Origin: Methyloversatilis thermotolerans
Lineage (GTDB): Bacteria; Pseudomonadota; Gammaproteobacteria; Burkholderiales; Rhodocyclaceae
Reading direction: 5' to 3'
Assembly (NCBI RefSeq): GCF_000372885.1
Contig: NZ_KB889967.1
Span: 682,001-746,000 of the forward strand
Length of the DNA: 64,000 nucleotides
The stretch's first letter is position 1; the number at the start of each line of letters is the position of its first letter. The notes beneath the pieces were generated by a model, which saw only the letters and a program-made list of their open reading frames with translations, did no database searches and was not told where the DNA came from. Both the position numbers and the translations under genes were made by a program. Positions 44,689 to 56,138 of this stretch are shown piece after piece.

Positions 44689-46572
44689 ATGATGACCCAG
44701 GCGCATCACGAATCAAAATCAATGGGGCCGCTCATCGTCGCGGCCCTGGGCGTCGTGTTCGGTGACATCGGCACCAGCCCGCTGTATGCATTCAAGGAGG
44801 CATTCTCCGGCGCGCATGGGCTGCCGCTTTCCGAGGCCAATGTACTGGCCACGCTGTCGGCGCTGTTCTGGGCCGTGACCCTGCTCATTTCGTTCAAGTA
44901 CGTATTCATCGTGCTGCGTTTCGACAACGAGGGCGAAGGCGGTTCGCTGGCACTGGCATCGCTCGCCCAGCGCTCGGCACGGACCGGGGTACGTCGCCGC
45001 ATCGCGGCCGTGACAGCCGCTGGCGTGTTCGCTGCGGCCCTGTTCTACGGCGACGCGGTGATCACGCCGGCGATTTCCGTACTGGCCGCGGTCGAGGGTG
45101 TGGCCGTCGTGGCGCCCACCCTGGAACACTGGGTCGAGCCGATCACCATATTCATACTCGTCGTCCTGTTCTGTGCCCAGCGCAAGGGCACCGGCGTGGT
45201 GGGGCGTTTTTTCGGGCCGGTCACCATCGTCTGGTTCGCAACCCTGGCCATGCTCGGGCTCAACAGCATCGTGCAGACTCCCGAGGTGCTTGCGGCACTG
45301 AATCCTGTGCATGCGGCGCGCTTTGCGGCCGAGAAGCCGGCAGAGGCGTTCTTCCTGCTGGGTGCGGTGTTTCTCGCGCTGACGGGCGGGGAAGCCATGT
45401 ATGCCGACATGGGCCATTTCGGAGCGCGCCCGGTGCGTCTGGCCTGGTACTTCATCGTCTGTCCCGCGCTGCTCATCAATTACTTCGGCCAGGGTGCCCT
45501 GGTCCTGCGCTCGGTGGAGGCGGTCGAGAACCCGTTCTTCATGCTGGCGCCGGAAGAGTGGCGCATTGGCCTGGTCGCGCTCGCTACCATGGCCACCGTG
45601 ATCGCGTCGCAGGCCACCATTTCCGGCGCCTTCTCGATCACGGCGCAGGCCACGCGCCTGGGTTATCTGCCGCGGCTGCGCCAGCTCCACACCTCGGACA
45701 CCGAGCGCGGTCAGGTCTATATTCCCGCCGTGAACTGGCTCATGCTGATCGCGGTTGTCGTGCTGGTACTTGAATTCGACAGTTCGAGCGAACTGGCTGC
45801 CGCCTACGGCATCGCGGTGTCCGGCGACATGATCATCACCACGCTGCTCATGCTGTTCATCACCAGCATGTCCACGCGCCGCCTCAAGGGCTTGCTGTTC
45901 GCGGTACTGGTGGTGTTCCTGCTGATCGAAATGCTGTTCTTCGCGTCCAACCTCACCAAGTTCATGGCGGGCGGCTGGCTGCCCACCTTGCTTGGCGCGG
46001 CGCTGTTTACCCTGCTCACCACCTGGAAGCGCGGCTCCAGCCTGATCAGCAGGGAACGCAGACGCATCAACATTCCGATGTCCGATTTCATCAGTGCTCC
46101 GCTGCTCGATGTGCCGCGCGTGGCGGGCACCGCCATCTACCTCACGTCCGACACCGACACGGTGCCCAGCGCCTTGTTCCACAACCTCAAGCACTTCAAG
46201 GTGATGCACGAGCGCATCCTTTTCCTGCACGTGACGATCGAGGACGTGCCGCGCGTACCGGATATCGACCGGGCGGAAATGCATACCTTGTGCAGCGATA
46301 CCTATGCGGTGGAAATCCGCTACGGCTTTCGCGAGGAACCTGACATCCCGGCTGCGCTCGAACAGCTCAAGGCGCGCGGCCTGGAACTCGAATCGATGAG
46401 CACCACCTATTTCGTCGCGCGGGCGACCGTGGTCGAGGGTGAGGGCGACGACCTGCATTCCTGGCGGCGAGCACTGTTCGCGTGGATGATGCGGCAATCG
46501 GAAGGCCCGGCGAACTATTTCCATCTGCCGCCCAATCAGGTGGTCGAACTGGGCACACAGATCAGCATTTGA
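44689..46572 (+). CDS. kup: Kup-type potassium uptake protein
   Basis: The 627-residue inner-membrane protein has about twelve membrane segments followed by a cytoplasmic C-terminal domain of about 170 residues, normal for the KUP/HAK family. Family landmarks include GVVFGDIGTSPLYAFKEAF at the start, FYGDAVITPAISVLAAVEG and TGGEAMYADMGHFG. It is a proton-coupled potassium importer. ATG 44689 or 44692 are both possible; a longer frame to 44614 would have atypical sequence. A GC-rich hairpin without T-run (46582-46603) follows the stop. Confidence 0.96.
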   Translation: MMTQAHHESKSMGPLIVAALGVVFGDIGTSPLYAFKEAFSGAHGLPLSEANVLATLSALFWAVTLLISFKYVFIVLRFDNEGEGGSLALASLAQRSARTGVRRRIAAVTAAGVFAAALFYGDAVITPAISVLAAVEGVAVVAPTLEHWVEPITIFILVVLFCAQRKGTGVVGRFFGPVTIVWFATLAMLGLNSIVQTPEVLAALNPVHAARFAAEKPAEAFFLLGAVFLALTGGEAMYADMGHFGARPVRLAWYFIVCPALLINYFGQGALVLRSVEAVENPFFMLAPEEWRIGLVALATMATVIASQATISGAFSITAQATRLGYLPRLRQLHTSDTERGQVYIPAVNWLMLIAVVVLVLEFDSSSELAAAYGIAVSGDMIITTLLMLFITSMSTRRLKGLLFAVLVVFLLIEMLFFASNLTKFMAGGWLPTLLGAALFTLLTTWKRGSSLISRERRRINIPMSDFISAPLLDVPRVAGTAIYLTSDTDTVPSALFHNLKHFKVMHERILFLHVTIEDVPRVPDIDRAEMHTLCSDTYAVEIRYGFREEPDIPAALEQLKARGLELESMSTTYFVARATVVEGEGDDLHSWRRALFAWMMRQSEGPANYFHLPPNQVVELGTQISI

Positions 46573-46628
46573 AATCACCGCGCCCGGCATGCGAGCGCCG
46601 GGCCGTTCCACCGATCCGGAAACCTGTC

Positions 46629-47159
46629 ATGCACTACACAAAGACCGCGATATCGCTGCACTGGCTTGTTGCGCTGATGCTGTTCGGCATGTTCGCCTTC
46701 GGCCTCTACATGGTCGAGCTGCCTCTTTCACCGCAGAAGCTGAAGTATTACTCCTACCACAAGTGGGCGGGCGTTACGGTGTTCCTGCTTGTGCTGGTGC
46801 GCCTGGCATGGCGCATCGCCCATCGACCGCCCGAACTGCCTGCAGGCATGAACCCGTTGCAGATCAGGCTGGCCAAGGGCGGCCATCATCTGCTCTACCT
46901 GCTCATGGTGCTGGCGCCGCTGTCCGGTTGGCTCATGAGTTCGGCCAAGGGATTCCAGACCGTGTGGTTCGGTGTATTGCCGCTGCCCGATCTGCTGCCC
47001 AAGGACGAGGCGCTGGGTGAGGCACTGCTGTGGGTGCATCGGGTGCTGAACTGGTTCTTCATGCTGGTGGTCGCCGGGCATGTCATCGCCGCGCTGAAGC
47101 ACCAGTTCGTGGATCGCGATGGACTGATGTCCCGCATGTTGCCGTTCCGCGGCGACTGA
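46629..47159 (+). CDS. Cytochrome b561 family membrane protein
   Basis: The 176-residue protein has four membrane segments and the heme-ligand histidines of bacterial b561: TAISLHWLVALM in helix 1, YYSYHKWAGV in helix 2, and VVAGHVIAALKHQF in helix 4. Bacterial members act as superoxide:ubiquinone oxidoreductases or as membrane electron-transfer partners. ATG 46629 gives the standard N-terminus. It follows kup by 56 bases and may be read from its own promoter. Confidence 0.92.
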   Translation: MHYTKTAISLHWLVALMLFGMFAFGLYMVELPLSPQKLKYYSYHKWAGVTVFLLVLVRLAWRIAHRPPELPAGMNPLQIRLAKGGHHLLYLLMVLAPLSGWLMSSAKGFQTVWFGVLPLPDLLPKDEALGEALLWVHRVLNWFFMLVVAGHVIAALKHQFVDRDGLMSRMLPFRGD

Positions 47160-47217
47160 CCGCGGTTGCGGCGGAGCGCATGCCGCATCGGGCGCACTGC
47201 GGCTCTGTCGGAGCGCT

Positions 47218-47787
47218 TCAGCGGGCGTCCGCCGGCGTCCACGCCTGATCCGCTTCGAGGCGGTAGGTCCAGGGCAGGCCGGCATTCTTCCAGCCGTTCA
47301 GGTTGCGCCGGCCATTGGCCAGATCGCCTTCGAAGCCATCCACCACATTCCATACGCGCGTGAATCCGGCGGCCGCCAGCACGTTCACCGCCTGTGTGGT
47401 GCGATCGCCGGAACGGCAGATGAGCACGATGTCCGCGTCGCGATCCAGTCCCCTCGCCTTGAGTCGGGCTTCTATCGCACGCAGGAAATCCGGGTTGCGG
47501 TGCAGTGTGTAACTGCGCTTCTTGCTGTCGAAGTGATCGAAATCGATCAGCAGGAAGGGAATGTTGGCATCCAGACCCTCGGGGATGCCCACATAGCTCA
47601 CTTCGGCTTGCGTGCGTACGTCGATGAACAGGACGCGACTGCGGTTGGCGCTGACCATCGCATGCGCTTCGGATGCCGTCAGATAGCGCTCAAGCACAGT
47701 CCGCCTTTCCTTCGCCACATCCTCGGGGGCAGCGGCGTGTGCGAGCGGAACGGCAAGGGCAACAAGTGCGATCAGGATTCGACGCAT
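47218..47787 (-). CDS. Periplasmic rhodanese-domain protein
   Basis: The 189-residue product has a signal peptide (MRRILIALVALAVPLAHAAA) and a single rhodanese fold with active-site loop LICRSGDRT (Cys 124). Rhodaneses move sulfane sulfur or act as persulfide or redox sensors; the CRSGDRT loop fits a sulfurtransferase. AGGAG 9 bases upstream supports ATG 47787. It is convergent with the cytochrome b561 gene. Confidence 0.9.
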   Translation of the reverse strand: MRRILIALVALAVPLAHAAAPEDVAKERRTVLERYLTASEAHAMVSANRSRVLFIDVRTQAEVSYVGIPEGLDANIPFLLIDFDHFDSKKRSYTLHRNPDFLRAIEARLKARGLDRDADIVLICRSGDRTTQAVNVLAAAGFTRVWNVVDGFEGDLANGRRNLNGWKNAGLPWTYRLEADQAWTPADAR

Positions 47788-47860
47788 GGCTGGAGGCTCC
47801 TGCATGTGTGGGCGCATCCGGCGGGCGCGACGGCTGGATGCAAAAGGCGCGGATGCCGCC

Positions 47861-50446
<2,586 letters not shown>

Positions 50447-50591
50447 GCTGCCTTCTGTCAGCGTCGAGTGGGGCATGACGGGGCGGATGTGCGGTGCGTG
50501 GCGGCCACGTTGTGCCGGGAAAGTGAATTGCTCCTGTTCACGGCCATCAGACCTGATTCTTGAGCGGGGATACCGTGATCCAGGACCGTAT

Positions 50592-51221
50592 TCATTGTCC
50601 GTAGCTCCCGAATTTCGCGATCACGCGACTCATTTCCTCTTCGCCGATCAGGCGCGGCGTTCCCACCTGAAGTGCGCGCCAGTACTGTTCGCAGAGGGTT
50701 TCGAATTCGAGCGCCAGGGTCAGCGCGTGGCTCAGGGTGTCGCCATGGACCAGCATGCCGTGATTGGCCATCAGGCAGGCGCGACGTCCGTCCAGTGCTT
50801 CCAGCACCGCATCGGACAGGGCCTGCTCGCCGAAGGTGGCATAGCGCGCACAGCGCACGCTGGCGCCGCCGAAGCGGGCGATCATGTAATGGAAGGGCGG
50901 AATGTCGTCACCGATGCAGGCCAGTGCGGTGGAGAAGGGCGCATGGGTATGAACGATGGCGCCCGCGTCCGGGCAGGCGCGGTAGATGTCGCGGTGTATG
51001 CGCCATTCGGACGAAGGCTTCAGGCGTCCCTGCCATCCACCTGCCAGATCCATGGTCACCACGTCCTCCGGCGCCAGCAAATCCGGAGCGACACCGCTCG
51101 GTGTGATGAGGAAAACGGCGCCGCAGCGCGCACTGACGTTGCCAGCGGCACTCCGGTTGAGTCCCCATGTTTCCAATCGGCGTGATGCATCGCGCACCAT
51201 TTCGCCGCTGACCTCGGTCAT
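50592..51221 (-). CDS. Class II aldolase, fuculose-1-phosphate aldolase-like (putative 5-deoxy/5-methylthio-ribulose-1-phosphate aldolase)
   Basis: The 209-residue protein aligns closely with L-fuculose-phosphate aldolase, including catalytic Glu 72 (SSEW), zinc ligands His 91, His 93 (VHTHAPF) and His 154 (ANHGML), the GNVS phosphate loop, [10 protein letters not shown] and the C-terminal KFGSYG. These positions match Glu73/His92/His94/His155 of E. coli FucA almost one for one. It reads as an aldolase rather than the related MtnB dehydratase. Because mtnA lies 227 bases upstream on the same strand, the substrate is probably 5-methylthio- or 5-deoxyribulose 1-phosphate (DHAP shunt). Confidence 0.82.
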   Translation of the reverse strand: MTEVSGEMVRDASRRLETWGLNRSAAGNVSARCGAVFLITPSGVAPDLLAPEDVVTMDLAGGWQGRLKPSSEWRIHRDIYRACPDAGAIVHTHAPFSTALACIGDDIPPFHYMIARFGGASVRCARYATFGEQALSDAVLEALDGRRACLMANHGMLVHGDTLSHALTLALEFETLCEQYWRALQVGTPRLIGEEEMSRVIAKFGSYGQ

Positions 51222-51254
51222 CAGGGTGTGCCCCTGTATTGTTGAGTGTCGCTG

Positions 51255-51282
51255 ATTATCCTGACGTAACGAGGGATTTCAA
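51255..51282 (-). promoter_or_regulatory. Predicted sigma-70 promoter of the aldolase gene
   Basis: On the minus strand TTGAAA (51277-51282) and GATAAT (51255-51260) are 16 bases apart, placing the start near 51248, about 27 bases before the ATG at 51221. The surrounding 51240-51420 stretch is AT-richer than the genome and holds no credible gene. Confidence 0.6.
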
Positions 51283-51448
51283 GCGTGTCTCGATGAAATG
51301 TTGACGAATCTTAAGGGCAAGCTCGCCATCGATGCCCGAAAAACGTTGTCCAGACTGGATTTCGTTAACCTCGAAACTTTCTTAAGTTCTGTGGATGGTT
51401 TTGCATTTGCGCTCATGGTCCGTCATTCGACAGCGGCAGGTGACCGCG

Positions 51449-52498
51449 TCAGGCGCCGCTTCGGTCGGTCACCGGCGTTTCGCCCGCGCGGCAACGGACG
51501 ACGCCGGTTTCCGTGATCAGCGCATCGATCAGGTGGGCGGGCGTGATATCGAAGGCCGGGTTGTGCACGTCATGCTCCGGTTGCAACTGGCGGACCATGC
51601 CGTCCATGCCTCTCAGGATGCACAGTTCCTCGTCGGCACGCAGTTCGATCGGAATCGAGCCGCCGTTCGCGCAGGCCAGATCAATGGTGGACCAGGGGGC
51701 GGCAACCCAGAACGGAATCTGGCTTTCGCGCGCGGCCAGCGCCTTGAGGTAGCTGCCCACCTTGTTCGCTGTGTCGCCATTCGCCGCGATGCGGTCGGCA
51801 CCGATCACCACCGCATCAACGCGGCCCTGCTGCATCAGCAGCCCGGCCGCATTGTCCGCGATCAGCGTGTGCGCGATGCCGGCTTCAGCCAGTTCCCAGG
51901 CGGTGAGCAGGCCCTGGTTGCGCGGGCGCGTTTCCGATACCCAGACGTGGACATCCATGCCGGCCTGATGCGCCAGATAGATGCCTGCCAGCGCTGTGCC
52001 CCAGCCGGTGGTGGCCAGCCAGCCGGCGTTGCAGTGGGTCATCAGGTCGACGCGCCTGCCGGCCTGTGCCAGCGTGCGGATCAGCGCCAGCGTGTGCCGG
52101 CCGATCGCGAGGTTGGCGGCGCGGTCTTCGTCGCACAGCGCCATCGCTTCACGCCAGGCCGCTTCCCCGCGGGCGGCTTCCGGCAGCGGCAGCACACGGC
52201 GCGCCACCCGGGCGAGCGCCCACGACAGATTGACCGCCGTGGGACGGGTGGCCGCGAGCATGTCCCGCGCGGCGGCGAGCGCGTCATCGTTGGCCGCTTC
52301 ACGCAGCGCCAGGGCAAGGCCGAATGCGCCGACTGCGCCGATCAGCGGTGCGCCGCGCACCTGCATGCTGGCGATGGCGTGAGCGGCCTGGCGCGCTGTT
52401 TCTATCTTCACTTCCCGTCGCTCGAAAGGCAGCGCGGTCTGATCGAGGATGTGGAGCACATCGTGCTCCACGCGCAGAGGGCTGGGCGTGTCGTGCAT
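51449..52498 (-). CDS. mtnA: S-methyl-5-thioribose-1-phosphate isomerase
   Basis: Isomerises 5-methylthioribose 1-phosphate to 5-methylthioribulose 1-phosphate; related enzymes also take 5-deoxyribose 1-phosphate. The 349-residue protein shows family motifs MQVRGAPLIGAVGAFG, MTHCNAGWLATTGWGTALAG (active-site Cys), VWVSETRPRNQG and VVIGADRIAANGDTANKVG with the catalytic Asp. ATG 52498 is the more typical start; 52531 is possible. It is divergent from an aminotransferase gene and upstream of the class II aldolase. Confidence 0.94.
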   Translation of the reverse strand: MHDTPSPLRVEHDVLHILDQTALPFERREVKIETARQAAHAIASMQVRGAPLIGAVGAFGLALALREAANDDALAAARDMLAATRPTAVNLSWALARVARRVLPLPEAARGEAAWREAMALCDEDRAANLAIGRHTLALIRTLAQAGRRVDLMTHCNAGWLATTGWGTALAGIYLAHQAGMDVHVWVSETRPRNQGLLTAWELAEAGIAHTLIADNAAGLLMQQGRVDAVVIGADRIAANGDTANKVGSYLKALAARESQIPFWVAAPWSTIDLACANGGSIPIELRADEELCILRGMDGMVRQLQPEHDVHNPAFDITPAHLIDALITETGVVRCRAGETPVTDRSGA

Positions 52499-52562
52499 CG
52501 GGTTCGGTCCTGGCGTCGGGCGCTGAAGCATAATCCGCGCTGATCACTTCCTGCTGCCCGAC

Positions 52563-53720
52563 ATGCACGACTATCCAGGCATTGTCCGCTCACGTCTGCC
52601 CGACGTGGGCACCACGATATTCACCGTCATTTCGCGCGAAGCCGCGGAGTGCGGAGCGCTGAACCTTGCGCAGGGCTTTCCCGACTTCACCGCTGAGCCC
52701 GCGCTGTTCGATGCGGTGACCCAACACATGCACGCCGGTCGCAACCAGTATTCGCCGATGACCGGCCAGCCGGCTTTGCGCCAGGCCATCGCCGACAAGA
52801 TGAGCGCGGTCTACGCGGCGCGCTATGACGCCGACGCGGAAATCACGGTCACCGCCGGTGCGACGCAGGCGGTGTATACGGCGATCACCGCACTGGCCGG
52901 ACCGGGCGACGAGGTGATCATTTTCGAGCCGGCCTTCGACAGCTACCTTCCGGGCATACGGCTGGCCGGCGCGACGCCGGTTTTCGTCCGCCTGCAGGCG
53001 CCACATTTCCGGCCCGACTGGGAGGCGGTCGAACGTGCGATCACGCCGCGCACGCGACTCATCATTACCAATACGCCACACAATCCGACAGGTTCGACCT
53101 GGACGCTGGACGATCAGCGACAACTCGCCGCCCTGTGCGAGCGGCATGACATCCTGGTCATTTCGGATGAAGTGTATGAGCACATCGTTTTCGATGGCGC
53201 GGCGCACGCCAGTGCCTGCCGGCTGCCCGAACTGGCGCGCCGTACGCTGGTCGTGTCGAGTTTCGGAAAGACGTTCCATGTCACCGGCTGGAAGGTGGGC
53301 TTCGTCTGCGCACCGGCTGCGCTCAGTGTGGAATTCCGCCGCGTGCATCAGTTCAACGTGTTCGCGGTGAACACGCCCTGCCAGCTCGGCCTCGCCGACT
53401 ACATGCAGCACGCTGCGCGCTATCTGCAACTGGGTGCGTTCTACCAGAAGAAGCGCGACGCCTTCCGCGCTGCGCTGCAGGGATCGGCGTTCGAACTGCT
53501 GGCGTGCTCCGGCACCTATTTCCAGCTCGCGCGGCACGAGGCGATCGCGCGCGAGGGCGACCAGGCCTTTGTGCGCAGATTGATGCGCGAGGCCGGCGTG
53601 GCATCCATTCCCGTGTCGGCTTTCTATCACGATGCGCACGATCCCGGGCTGGTGCGCTTCTGCTTTGCCAAGAGCGATGCCTTGCTTGAACAGGCGTGCG
53701 AACGGCTGCGTCGTTTCTGA
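52563..53720 (+). CDS. Methionine-type aminotransferase (PLP-dependent, YbdL-like)
   Basis: The 385-residue class I aminotransferase carries NLAQGFPDF near the N-terminus, TPHNPTG, ISDEVYEHIVFDG and the PLP-binding Lys in SSFGKTFHVTGWKVG. This sequence set fits the methionine/aromatic transaminase group (YbdL, KAT III), which converts 4-methylthio-2-oxobutanoate to methionine in the standard salvage pathway. It is divergent from mtnA with 64 bases between them, consistent with a methionine-related role. Confidence 0.88.
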   Translation: MHDYPGIVRSRLPDVGTTIFTVISREAAECGALNLAQGFPDFTAEPALFDAVTQHMHAGRNQYSPMTGQPALRQAIADKMSAVYAARYDADAEITVTAGATQAVYTAITALAGPGDEVIIFEPAFDSYLPGIRLAGATPVFVRLQAPHFRPDWEAVERAITPRTRLIITNTPHNPTGSTWTLDDQRQLAALCERHDILVISDEVYEHIVFDGAAHASACRLPELARRTLVVSSFGKTFHVTGWKVGFVCAPAALSVEFRRVHQFNVFAVNTPCQLGLADYMQHAARYLQLGAFYQKKRDAFRAALQGSAFELLACSGTYFQLARHEAIAREGDQAFVRRLMREAGVASIPVSAFYHDAHDPGLVRFCFAKSDALLEQACERLRRF

Positions 53721-53725
53721 CTGGA

Positions 53726-53950
53726 ATGGATCAACAGATGGATGACATCGATTTCGAACTGCGCGGCGAATTCATCGCCCTGTGCGACCTGCTCAAGCTG
53801 GTCGGCCTGGCGGGTAGCGGTGGTGAGGGCAAGGCGCGGGTGGATGCCGGCGGCGTCTACGTGGACGGCCAGCCGGAATCGCGCCGTACCGCCAAGATAC
53901 GCGCGCACCAGGTGGTCGAATGCGACGGCGTGCGGATCACCGTCCGCTGA
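53726..53950 (+). CDS. S4-domain RNA-binding protein (YbcJ-like)
   Basis: The 74-residue protein is a single S4 RNA-binding domain: FIALCDLLKLVGLAGSGGEG, ARVDAGGVYVDGQPESRRTAKI and GVRITVR. Small stand-alone S4 proteins bind structured RNA, often rRNA; the precise role of this group is not settled. ATG 53726 is 5 bases after the aminotransferase stop; a longer frame to 53696 would overlap it. Confidence 0.9.
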   Translation: MDQQMDDIDFELRGEFIALCDLLKLVGLAGSGGEGKARVDAGGVYVDGQPESRRTAKIRAHQVVECDGVRITVR

Positions 53951-54019
53951 TTCGCCGAGGCAGGCAGCGCGATTCCGGACGCTGCGGCGATCCCGCTTCG
54001 GCCGGCGGGCCCGGGCGGT

Positions 54020-55294
54020 TTACGCGTTGCTCTCCTGGTGCGCGATCCGGTGTGCGGCGGCAATGCCGCTGCGCACGGCCGATTCCAGCGTGGCCGGGTA
54101 GTCCGGAACCATGTAATCGCCAGCGACCGCGATCCGGCGGTCGGCAGGTTGCTCGATGAGCGGACGATGCGGTACGCAGCGAAAGCTCGCGCGACGTTCG
54201 CTCAGACTGCGCACCCACAGCGGTTCTCCCAGTTCCGGCCAGCGCCGCTTCATCGCCTGCAGCACCTCGCGTTCCGTCGTGTTCCGTTGCCGCGTGTCGG
54301 CGGACACGACGGCGGCCAGCAAACCGGGCGGTCCGCCCAGCGCACCGCGGTCGAATACCCAGTGCGGCAGGCCGTCGACGAAACCGGTCATGGGATCCGG
54401 CAGCGTGCAGGATGCATCGAACGCCGCATAGACAGTGGTGATCGCTTCGTACTCGAGCGCGTCGATCGCCGATGCCGTGTGCGAGCAGCCGGCCAGGCCA
54501 AGCATCAATCCGGCCGCATGCTGCGGAGCGGTGGCGATGACCAGATTGTCGACGCGGTGCCCGGTTTCGCCGACGTCGAGATCGAAACCCGTGCCGGATG
54601 ACCGTATGTGCCGCACGCGGCTGCCACGCATCACGTCGACACCGCGAGCGGTGAGCCAGGCGACTGCCGGTTCGGGGAACAGGGCGCCGAGGTCCACGCG
54701 CGGCAGCAGCAGGTCTGCGGCGCCGCCGCCGGCAAGCAGGCTGTCTGCCAGCACACGTGCGAACACGCGTGCGCTGGCCTGATCCGGTGCCGTATTCAGC
54801 GCCGCCACGCACAGCGGGTCCCACAGGTGGCGCACAAGGTTGTCGCGCTGTCCGGTGCGTGCGAGCAGCGCGGAGACCGTTTCATCCTCGATGTCCGGTC
54901 GCCCGATTGCCCAGAGCAGGCGCAGCAGGCACGACACATCACGCCAGTGCAGGCCGCGCGCAGTGAGCAGCGCAAGCGCTCGAGCAAGCGATGAACCGCC
55001 GCGCGCGCGCAGCGCAAAACCGTCGTCGAAGCTGAGGGTGAGCGGCAGCCGGTGCAGGCATCTGTCCGGATCCGCACCCACCGTGTGCATCATGTCCAGA
55101 GTGGCCGTGTAGGCGCCGATCAGGATGTGCTGGCCGTTGTCGAGCACGAGCCCGTCGAGGCTCACTCCGCGCGCGCGGCCGCCAGGGTGGGCGGCCGCTT
55201 CGAAGACGACAGGCGCCAGTCCCCGCCGCACGCATTCGACCGCGCAGGCCAGACCTGCCCATCCGCCACCGATGATGCCGACCGTGGGCTTCAC
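54020..55294 (-). CDS. hpnE: Squalene-forming FAD-dependent desaturase-like HpnE
   Basis: Reduces hydroxysqualene to squalene, the third step of the three-enzyme bacterial squalene route. The 424-residue protein has FAD motif VGIIGGGWAGLACAVEC at the N-terminus, the FEAAAHPGGRARG segment and a C-terminal VAGDYMVPDYPATLESAVRSG. Its neighbours hpnD and hpnC confirm the assignment. No squalene-hopene cyclase gene is in the window. Confidence 0.95.
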   Translation of the reverse strand: MKPTVGIIGGGWAGLACAVECVRRGLAPVVFEAAAHPGGRARGVSLDGLVLDNGQHILIGAYTATLDMMHTVGADPDRCLHRLPLTLSFDDGFALRARGGSSLARALALLTARGLHWRDVSCLLRLLWAIGRPDIEDETVSALLARTGQRDNLVRHLWDPLCVAALNTAPDQASARVFARVLADSLLAGGGAADLLLPRVDLGALFPEPAVAWLTARGVDVMRGSRVRHIRSSGTGFDLDVGETGHRVDNLVIATAPQHAAGLMLGLAGCSHTASAIDALEYEAITTVYAAFDASCTLPDPMTGFVDGLPHWVFDRGALGGPPGLLAAVVSADTRQRNTTEREVLQAMKRRWPELGEPLWVRSLSERRASFRCVPHRPLIEQPADRRIAVAGDYMVPDYPATLESAVRSGIAAAHRIAHQESNA

Positions 55295-55304
55295 GTCGCC
55301 TCGT

Positions 55305-56138
55305 TCAGTTGCGCAGCCAGGTTTTCCACGCCAGCCACAGCTTGCGCAGCGGTGTGAGCGCGATGCGGCGGTCCAGCACGCGGCAGCCGTCGCGTTCTAT
55401 CTCGTCGAGCAGGGTGCGATAGATGGCCGCCATCACCAGACCGGGCCGCTGCGCCGCGCGGTCCTGCGCCGGCAGTGCCGCCATGGCCTGTTCGTAGTAC
55501 TGGCGGGCGCGGGCGATCTGGAACTCCATCAACTGGCGGAATTCGTCGCTGTAGCGCGCCTGCAGGATGTCGGCGGCGCGCACGTTGAAGCGCTGCAGGT
55601 CCTCGACCGGCAGGTAGATGCGACCGCGGCGCGCATCTTCGCCGACGTCGCGGATGATGTTGGTGAGCTGGAAGGCGATGCCCAGATCATGGGCATACTT
55701 CTGCGTGTCGCGATGCGTTTCGCCGAAGATGCGCGCCGCCAGCAGTCCGACCACCGACGCCACGCGATAGCAGTAGAGCTGCAGTCCTTTGAAGTCCAGG
55801 TAGCGCGACTGGTCCAGATCCATTTCCATGCCGTCGATGATTTCGAGCAGTTGTTCGCGCGGCAGCGCGTAATCGCGGATGGCGGGCAGCAGCGCCACAC
55901 AGACCGGGTGTTCCGGCGTGCCATCGAAGCAGGCGTCGATCTGCATGCGCCACCAGGCGAGCTGGGCACGCGCGATGCTGCCATCCTCGGTCTCGTCGAC
56001 CACGTCGTCCACCTCGCGGCAGAAGGCGTACAGCGCGGTGATCGCGCGACGGCGCGGCGGTGGCAGGAACAGGAAGCTGTAGTAGAAGGACGAGCCGCTC
56101 CGCGCGGCCTTGTCCTGGCAGTATTCGTCCGGGGTCAT
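55305..56138 (-). CDS. hpnD: Presqualene diphosphate synthase HpnD
   Basis: Joins two farnesyl diphosphates into presqualene diphosphate. The 277-residue protein has both aspartate-rich motifs of the squalene/phytoene synthase fold: FCREVDDVVDE near residue 40 and NIIRDVGEDARRGR near 165, with DLGIAFQLT between. ATG 56138 overlaps the hpnC stop (ATGA), so translation is coupled; the frame continues upstream into hpnC but is not coding there. Confidence 0.95.
   Translation of the reverse strand: MTPDEYCQDKAARSGSSFYYSFLFLPPPRRRAITALYAFCREVDDVVDETEDGSIARAQLAWWRMQIDACFDGTPEHPVCVALLPAIRDYALPREQLLEIIDGMEMDLDQSRYLDFKGLQLYCYRVASVVGLLAARIFGETHRDTQKYAHDLGIAFQLTNIIRDVGEDARRGRIYLPVEDLQRFNVRAADILQARYSDEFRQLMEFQIARARQYYEQAMAALPAQDRAAQRPGLVMAAIYRTLLDEIERDGCRVLDRRIALTPLRKLWLAWKTWLRN

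Noticed and set aside
46582-46603. GC-rich hairpin after kup as a terminator
   Set aside because: The stem GCCCGGC/GCCGGGC has no T-run and the next gene follows closely on the same strand; too weak to list.
50592-51221. Annotation as MtnB, methylthioribulose-1-phosphate dehydratase
   Set aside because: The sequence follows fuculose-phosphate aldolase at the catalytic and C-terminal positions, and no mtnC or mtnD gene is adjacent.
51298-51516. A 72-residue frame in the gap between the aldolase and mtnA genes
   Set aside because: No ribosome site, no recognisable domain, and it runs into the antisense of the mtnA 3' end.
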